Origin: Halobacillus sp. Nhm2S1
Lineage (GTDB): Bacteria; Bacillota; Bacilli; Bacillales; Halobacillaceae
DNA length: 64,000 nucleotides
Direction of reading: 5' to 3'
Assembly (NCBI RefSeq): GCF_019599545.1
Contig: NZ_JAIEZV010000004.1
Location: 372,001-436,000, forward strand
This document shows, piece by piece, positions 60,014-64,000 of the stretch (the first letter of the stretch is position 1; every line of letters starts with the position of its first letter). A program made the position numbers and the translations under genes. The notes below the pieces were generated by a model. That model had not been told where the DNA came from. It saw only the letters and a program-made list of their open reading frames with translations, and did no database searches.

Positions 60014-60775
60014 ATGTTCAAAAAATTATTAGCCAGTGTAGGCGTAGGCGCCGCCAAAGTAGATACACAATTAGAAAAAGACCAATTCATCCCAGGAGAA
60101 ACCGTCCACGGAAAAGTGGTCATCCAGGGGGGAGACGTTGAACAATCCATCGACTCCATCCATATCTTCCTCATGACCGAGGCCATTCGTGAAGTGGATG
60201 ACAAGAAAGTGAAAGACAAAGTGGCCTTGCAAAAGTATCCGATTGCGAATCAGGAGACCATTAAGGAAGGGGAAACGAAAGAAATTCCATTCTCCATCCA
60301 GCTTCCTTATCACGTCCCCGCTTCACATGGAAGGCTTCCAATCTGGTTCGAAACAGGCCTCGATATCCCGATGGCTCTCGACCCGGAGGATCGTGATCCA
60401 ATTAAAATCGCACCACATCCATACATCTCCCAAGTGTTGGAAGCCTTAGAAAGCCACCTGGGTTTTCATTTAAGGAAAGTCGAAATGGAATACTCCAAGC
60501 GCTACGGATATGTACAGGAATTCGAATTCGCCCCAGGCGGAGAATATCGTTCCTATTTGGATGAACTCGAGGCCATCTTCTTCGTACATGAAGACCGTAT
60601 TGATGTCATGCTCGAAGTCGACCGCCGGGCGCGTGGACTTGGAGGATTGTTTGCCGAAGCATTAGAAATGGACGAAAGCCGTGCGAACGTGACATTCACT
60701 GACCGGGAGCTGAACGGTTCTTTAGAGACTGTTGCCCGCAAGCTGCAGCAAACCATTGATCAATATAAAAAGTAA
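60014..60775 (+). CDS. spo0M: Sporulation-control protein Spo0M
   Basis: A 253-residue arrestin-like protein, almost the same length as B. subtilis Spo0M (258). The start MFKKLLASVGVGAAKVDTQL and PGETVHGKVVIQGGDVEQ are typical, as is YISQVLEALESHLGFHLRKVEMEYSKR in the second half. It influences phosphorelay input to sporulation and has been linked to the cell surface and stress in Bacillus. GGAGGAG precedes the ATG. It has a sigma-W-like promoter and its own terminator. Confidence 0.93.
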   Translation: MFKKLLASVGVGAAKVDTQLEKDQFIPGETVHGKVVIQGGDVEQSIDSIHIFLMTEAIREVDDKKVKDKVALQKYPIANQETIKEGETKEIPFSIQLPYHVPASHGRLPIWFETGLDIPMALDPEDRDPIKIAPHPYISQVLEALESHLGFHLRKVEMEYSKRYGYVQEFEFAPGGEYRSYLDELEAIFFVHEDRIDVMLEVDRRARGLGGLFAEALEMDESRANVTFTDRELNGSLETVARKLQQTIDQYKK

Positions 60776-60779
60776 AAGA

Positions 60780-60818
60780 AGCGGATCCTCTCCATTCTAC
60801 GGAGAGGACCCGCTTTTT
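60780..60818 (+). terminator. Terminator of spo0M
   Basis: AGCGGATCCTCTCC and GGAGAGGACCCGCT with one mismatch, followed by TTTT; convergent with ybaN. Confidence 0.85.
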
Positions 60819-60845
60819 ATCGTTCATCGTTATGCAGAGTGTATG

Positions 60846-61235
60846 TTATAGTTGATCATTTTCGGGCTGATAAGTCTTTGTTCTAAGGATGAGGAACGTG
60901 AAGAAAAACCCGCCAAAGACGAAACCCGCTCTCAACAATGGATATGATGTGATATAAAAAGCTGAAAACAGGAAAGAAAACCAAATCATGATGAGTAGTG
61001 ATACCTTTGCCCGGACAGGAATCCCACGCCCAGCTTTATAGTTTTTAATATAAGACCCAAACCACTTATTCGACATGAGCCAGTTGTACAAACGATCGGA
61101 ACTCCGCACGTAACAAGCTCCTGTTAATAGTAAAAAGGGAGTGGTTGGAACGAGGGGAAGGACGATTCCCAGCACACCCAGGACCAATGATATACTCCCG
61201 ATTACGATCAGTAATACTCTTACCATCTGCTTCAT
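60846..61235 (-). CDS. YbaN/DUF454 membrane protein
   Basis: A 129-residue membrane protein of the DUF454/YbaN family with three or four helices. The conserved segments are GIVLPLVPTTPFLLLTGACY and the basic loop SSDRLYNWLMSNKWFGSYIKNYKAGRGIP. Function is unknown. ATG 61235 follows GAGGAG; the frame opens at 61277 without a site. It is a single gene convergent with spo0M. Confidence 0.85.
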   Translation of the reverse strand: MKQMVRVLLIVIGSISLVLGVLGIVLPLVPTTPFLLLTGACYVRSSDRLYNWLMSNKWFGSYIKNYKAGRGIPVRAKVSLLIMIWFSFLFSAFYITSYPLLRAGFVFGGFFFTFLILRTKTYQPENDQL

Positions 61236-61492
61236 AAATAAACTCCTCAACCCATTGTTACTTTTTTGATCTCCCATGAACCCTTGATTAAAGAGAGAAT
61301 AAGAAAGGAAAGCCTCTTCCTTCTTTTCAGCTTACTCCAGATTCTATTCATTGTTCAACCCATTGCATTTTCATGATTTAGGGGTGACGTTTAAGGGCAG
61401 TTCACGCAGGGAATATATCATTGGCTTGCTTGTAACTGCTAGCTATTCAGGAACATTCCTTTAAAAGATCATTACATAAGGAGGTTGCGTCC

Positions 61493-61690
61493 ATGGTCGT
61501 ATCTGGAAAAATCCATTATAAGCACCACCAGATCGATTTTGAAGTTAAGATAAACCATGAAGACATACATGAAGGTGAACTTGCCTCTGAAGAAGCAAAG
61601 CATGCATTGATTCATGCCATTAACCGCAAATTCCGGGTGAAGTATCCGCTATCAAGTACCATCGATCCTGTTTATGTACGCACATTTTAA
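61493..61690 (+). CDS. Small 65-residue protein, unknown
   Basis: A short basic-acidic protein (MVVSGKIHYKHHQIDFEVKI start) with a strong AAGGAGG site and a terminator, which make it a likely real gene. It has two or three predicted beta strands and a helix (LASEEAKHALIHAINRKF), and ends IDPVYVRTF. I do not recognise the family. It is flanked by ybaN and the DUF1456 gene, both unrelated in function as far as can be seen. Confidence 0.6.
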   Translation: MVVSGKIHYKHHQIDFEVKINHEDIHEGELASEEAKHALIHAINRKFRVKYPLSSTIDPVYVRTF

Positions 61691-61710
61691 TTCTTCAATT
61701 TTTGATTCTA

Positions 61711-61752
61711 AAAAAAAGAGGTCGAACCAGCGAATGGTTTGACCTCTTTTTT
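61711..61752. terminator. Bidirectional terminator
   Basis: AAAAGAGGTCGAACC and GGTTTGACCTCTTTT with T-runs on both sides, between the 65-residue and DUF1456 genes. Confidence 0.85.
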
Positions 61753-62270
61753 CAACCTCTATATTTGATCGTTAGTCCCTTTAAGAAATTCCTGGCATAT
61801 TGATCACCGAACTGCCTATAATTTTTATGACCTTCTTTTCTCAATAATCCACTTAATTCCCCTTTAGTGATTTTCACGTCCGCAGCATCCAAGATTTCGA
61901 TCACATCTTCATTTGTCAGCTTCAACGCAATTTTCACCTTTTTCAGCATGACGTTATTGACACTGGAATAATTTTTGATGGATCGATCTGGCTTATTCGG
62001 CTGTCCTGGCTTCGACGGCTGCGGCCCTCGCTTGAACGTGATGAATCCATTCAAAAAGGACTCCAACATGCTGTTGGTGCATTTGATGTGGTCTTCATCT
62101 TCGTAAACATCATCATCTTCCGCATCATAACTATCTTCTGACTTAGTGAGGACCTTTTGAACTTCTTCTTTTGTAAGTTCGACTCCGCCAAGCTTGAATA
62201 TTTCAATCATATCTTGGTCTTTGATATCAAGGGCGTACCTTAATCGAATCAGAATGTCATTATTATCCAT
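61752..62270 (-). CDS. DUF1456/YehS-like protein
   Basis: A 172-residue protein built from two related helical modules, about residues 1-42 (LIRLRYALDIKDQDMIEIF) and 103-145 (MLKKVKIALKLTNEDVIEIL), joined by an acidic linker and a Pro-rich segment (QPSKPGQPNKPDRS). This matches the DUF1456 (YehS) family, whose function is not known. GGAGG precedes the ATG. It is a lone gene. Confidence 0.82.
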   Translation of the reverse strand: MDNNDILIRLRYALDIKDQDMIEIFKLGGVELTKEEVQKVLTKSEDSYDAEDDDVYEDEDHIKCTNSMLESFLNGFITFKRGPQPSKPGQPNKPDRSIKNYSSVNNVMLKKVKIALKLTNEDVIEILDAADVKITKGELSGLLRKEGHKNYRQFGDQYARNFLKGLTIKYRG

Positions 62271-62477
62271 TTATAAACCTCCAAACTATAGCCTTCACAC
62301 TACAGCAATTTCAGAAAAACTTTCAAGTTCTAATCATAACATGTTCCACTACGAGTTAGTGTAACCGAACGGTGGAAGTTCTAAGCGAATCCTAGGTTAG
62401 ACGGCCACTGCTGGGTAAAGTCGTGATTTCTACTGAGAGCTGTTGAAAGAAACATCCCTGACTTTCTTCTTTCCCAT

Positions 62478-62512
62478 TAAAAAGGCCCACCCAATTTAAT
62501 GGAAGAGCCTCT
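62478..62512 (-). terminator. Possible terminator of the alpha-glucosidase gene
   Basis: A weak, imperfect stem GGCTCTTCC / GGGTGGGCC on the minus strand, followed by TTTTT. Not certain. Confidence 0.4.
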
Positions 62513-62541
62513 TTTGTTCACTATGAAAATTCCTCTAACCC

Positions 62542-64000
62542 TTACTCAATCTTACACACCCTCGCCTCAAACGGTTGTAAAAGTGACCGTTCAAATGGGT
62601 CAGCGTAATTACACAAAAGCACACGGTTCGTTGATAACTCAACCGGACAGTCAAAAAATGCCCTTTCAGATGATAAATTAGCTAAAATCAGATACTTCCC
62701 TTCTTCACCCGAACGAATATAACTGAAAATCTGATCATGTTGCTCTAAAAAAAGCGCAAAGTCTCCATAAATAAGTGCCTTTTCCTGCTTCCGGATTTGA
62801 ATCATTTTTTTATAATAACAAAAAATTGAACCACTATTATTTTGCTCCTCAGCAACATTGATTTCTCTAAAATTCGGGTTCACTTTTAACCAAGGGTGCC
62901 CTGTAGTAAATCCAGCTGAATCTTCGGCAGACCATTGCATAGGCGTCCGGGAATTATCCCTACCTGTTCTCCATATAACGGACATCACTTCTTCATGAGG
63001 TACGCCTTTTTCCGTCTCCTTCTTATAAAAATTTTTTATGGCTACGTCATCATAATCTTCTATGGATGGGAACTGGACATTCGTCATCCCGATTTCCTGA
63101 CCTTGATAAATGAAAGGGGTTCCTTGCATAAAGAAGTAAAGAGTAGCCAGACATTTACTTGATTCCACTCGATACGGGCCATGGTCTCCAAGGATGGAAA
63201 CGGTTCTTGGAAGATCGTGATTTTCCAAGAACAGAGCATTCCATCCTTTCCTGTTCAAAGAGGTTTGCCATTTAGTGAAGATTTCTTTTAATTCATGGAT
63301 GTCCACCTTTTCCTTGCTTCTCTCCCAAAGTCCAACATGCTCGAACTGGAAAATCATATTGAACTTCCCACCTTTTTCACCAACCCACTGATCCGCTTCT
63401 TCTACGCTTACCCCATTTGCTTCTCCAACTGTCATGATGTCATAGTTAGAGAAAGTCTCCTCCACGAGTTCATCCAGGAAGGTTTGGATGCCTTCCCTAT
63501 TTCGGTGACCCTCATGCGAAGGAACAAACGTGTGTCCTTCGATTTCAGGAAGATCAGGGTACCCAGGTACTTTCTTAATATGGGAAATGGCGTCAATTCG
63601 AAAGCCGTCAATCCCCTTGTCCAACCACCAGTTCACCATGTTATACAACTCTTGACGAACCTTTGGGTTTTCCCAATTCAAATCAGGTTGTTTTTTGGAA
63701 AACACATGCATGTAATATTCTTCTGTCTTCTCATCGTATTCCCAAATTGAACCTTCGAAAATGGATGCCCAGTTATTGGGTTCCTTCCCATCTTTACCTG
63801 GGTGCCAAATATAATAATCTCGATAAGGGTTTTCTTTAGAAGACTTGGACTCTTTAAACCATGGATGCTCATCTGATGTATGGTTGATCACTAAATCCAT
63901 AATCAGCTTCATCCCTCTGTTATGGACGTCACGCAAAAGCTCATCAAAGTCTCTCATTGTACCGAACTCATCCATGATCTTTTGATAGTCGCTGATATCA
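62542..64000 (-). CDS. GH13 alpha-glucosidase (oligo-1,6-glucosidase / TreA-like), 5' end outside window
   Basis: The last 486 codons of a glycoside hydrolase family 13 enzyme; the gene continues past the right edge. Catalytic features seen are DLVINHTSDEHPWF (region I), DGFRIDAISHIKK (Asp nucleophile), VGEANGV (Glu acid/base) and ENHDLPRTVS (region IV NHD). This set, with PDLNWENPKVRQ and HPWLKVNPN, is typical of oligo-1,6-glucosidases or trehalose-6-phosphate hydrolases of bacilli. It cleaves alpha-1,6 or related links in sugars. The substrate cannot be fixed without the N-terminal part and neighbours. The visible reading starts DISDYQKIMDEFG. Confidence 0.93.
   Translation of the reverse strand, partial: DISDYQKIMDEFGTMRDFDELLRDVHNRGMKLIMDLVINHTSDEHPWFKESKSSKENPYRDYYIWHPGKDGKEPNNWASIFEGSIWEYDEKTEEYYMHVFSKKQPDLNWENPKVRQELYNMVNWWLDKGIDGFRIDAISHIKKVPGYPDLPEIEGHTFVPSHEGHRNREGIQTFLDELVEETFSNYDIMTVGEANGVSVEEADQWVGEKGGKFNMIFQFEHVGLWERSKEKVDIHELKEIFTKWQTSLNRKGWNALFLENHDLPRTVSILGDHGPYRVESSKCLATLYFFMQGTPFIYQGQEIGMTNVQFPSIEDYDDVAIKNFYKKETEKGVPHEEVMSVIWRTGRDNSRTPMQWSAEDSAGFTTGHPWLKVNPNFREINVAEEQNNSGSIFCYYKKMIQIRKQEKALIYGDFALFLEQHDQIFSYIRSGEEGKYLILANLSSERAFFDCPVELSTNRVLLCNYADPFERSLLQPFEARVCKIE

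Overview
The window looks like chromosome of a low-GC, spore-forming, probably moderately halophilic member of the Bacillaceae, with Halobacillus or a close relative as best guess (inference). The grounds are AGGAGG-type ribosome sites, many spore-coat or exosporium-like proteins, Spo0M, sigma-B, sigma-W and sigma-K-like promoters, acidic proteins and a BCCT-family transporter. Gene order is mosaic and mostly single genes or short operons. No rRNA, tRNA, intact insertion sequence, prophage or CRISPR array was seen.

Region by region. 1-2.7 kb: end of a surface or spore polysaccharide locus (PseG-like, SpsF-like, GT-B-like enzyme), then about 0.6 kb of decayed DNA. 3.3-5.9 kb: MhqO-type dioxygenase with an MhqR-like operator, and the cystine transporter TcyP. 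6-13.7 kb: a poly-gamma-glutamate operon (pgsB-pgsC-pgsA-CapD/GGT) divergent from a secreted tandem cyanophycinase-like protein. 13.8-20.1 kb: class B PBP3, atypical BCCT transporter, uncharacterised membrane protein, VOC protein, ZIP metal transporter. 20.4-28.3 kb: a spore-surface island with four SPOCS/CsxC-like paralogues, a ParM-like actin with a small partner gene, a CotY/CotZ protein and two uncharacterised genes. 28.4-37.3 kb: yjlC-ndh, aldo/keto reductase, cytochrome P450, TspO-like protein, cupin/HD-GYP fusion, coiled-coil secreted protein, class I FBP aldolase. 37.3-45.4 kb: cadC-cadA with a cysteine-rich CadA extension, a 21-bp tandem repeat array, and a TetR/MMPL/YhgE-like module. 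45.9-48.7 kb: manganese ABC transporter behind two MntR-like boxes. 48.9-64 kb: GNAT, VOC, LtaS, two orphan peptide-type permeases, two flavin oxidoreductases, an NAD(P)-binding protein, a sigma-B-type stress protein, spo0M, ybaN, a DUF1456 protein and the 3' part of a GH13 alpha-glucosidase.

Working together: pgsBCA makes poly-gamma-glutamate, the GGT could release or anchor it, and the adjacent double cyanophycinase-like enzyme is a candidate extracellular peptide or polymer hydrolase. The SPOCS/CsxC-like proteins and CotY/Z would build outer spore layers. MntR, CadC and MhqR-type sites point to local control of manganese, cadmium and quinone responses. The least explained features are (1) the chromosomal ParM-like gene, whose upstream 21-bp repeats belong to the same family as a larger array near 40.6 kb, (2) two long palindromes sharing a core with different but self-complementary flanks, and (3) the spore-protein paralogue cluster.
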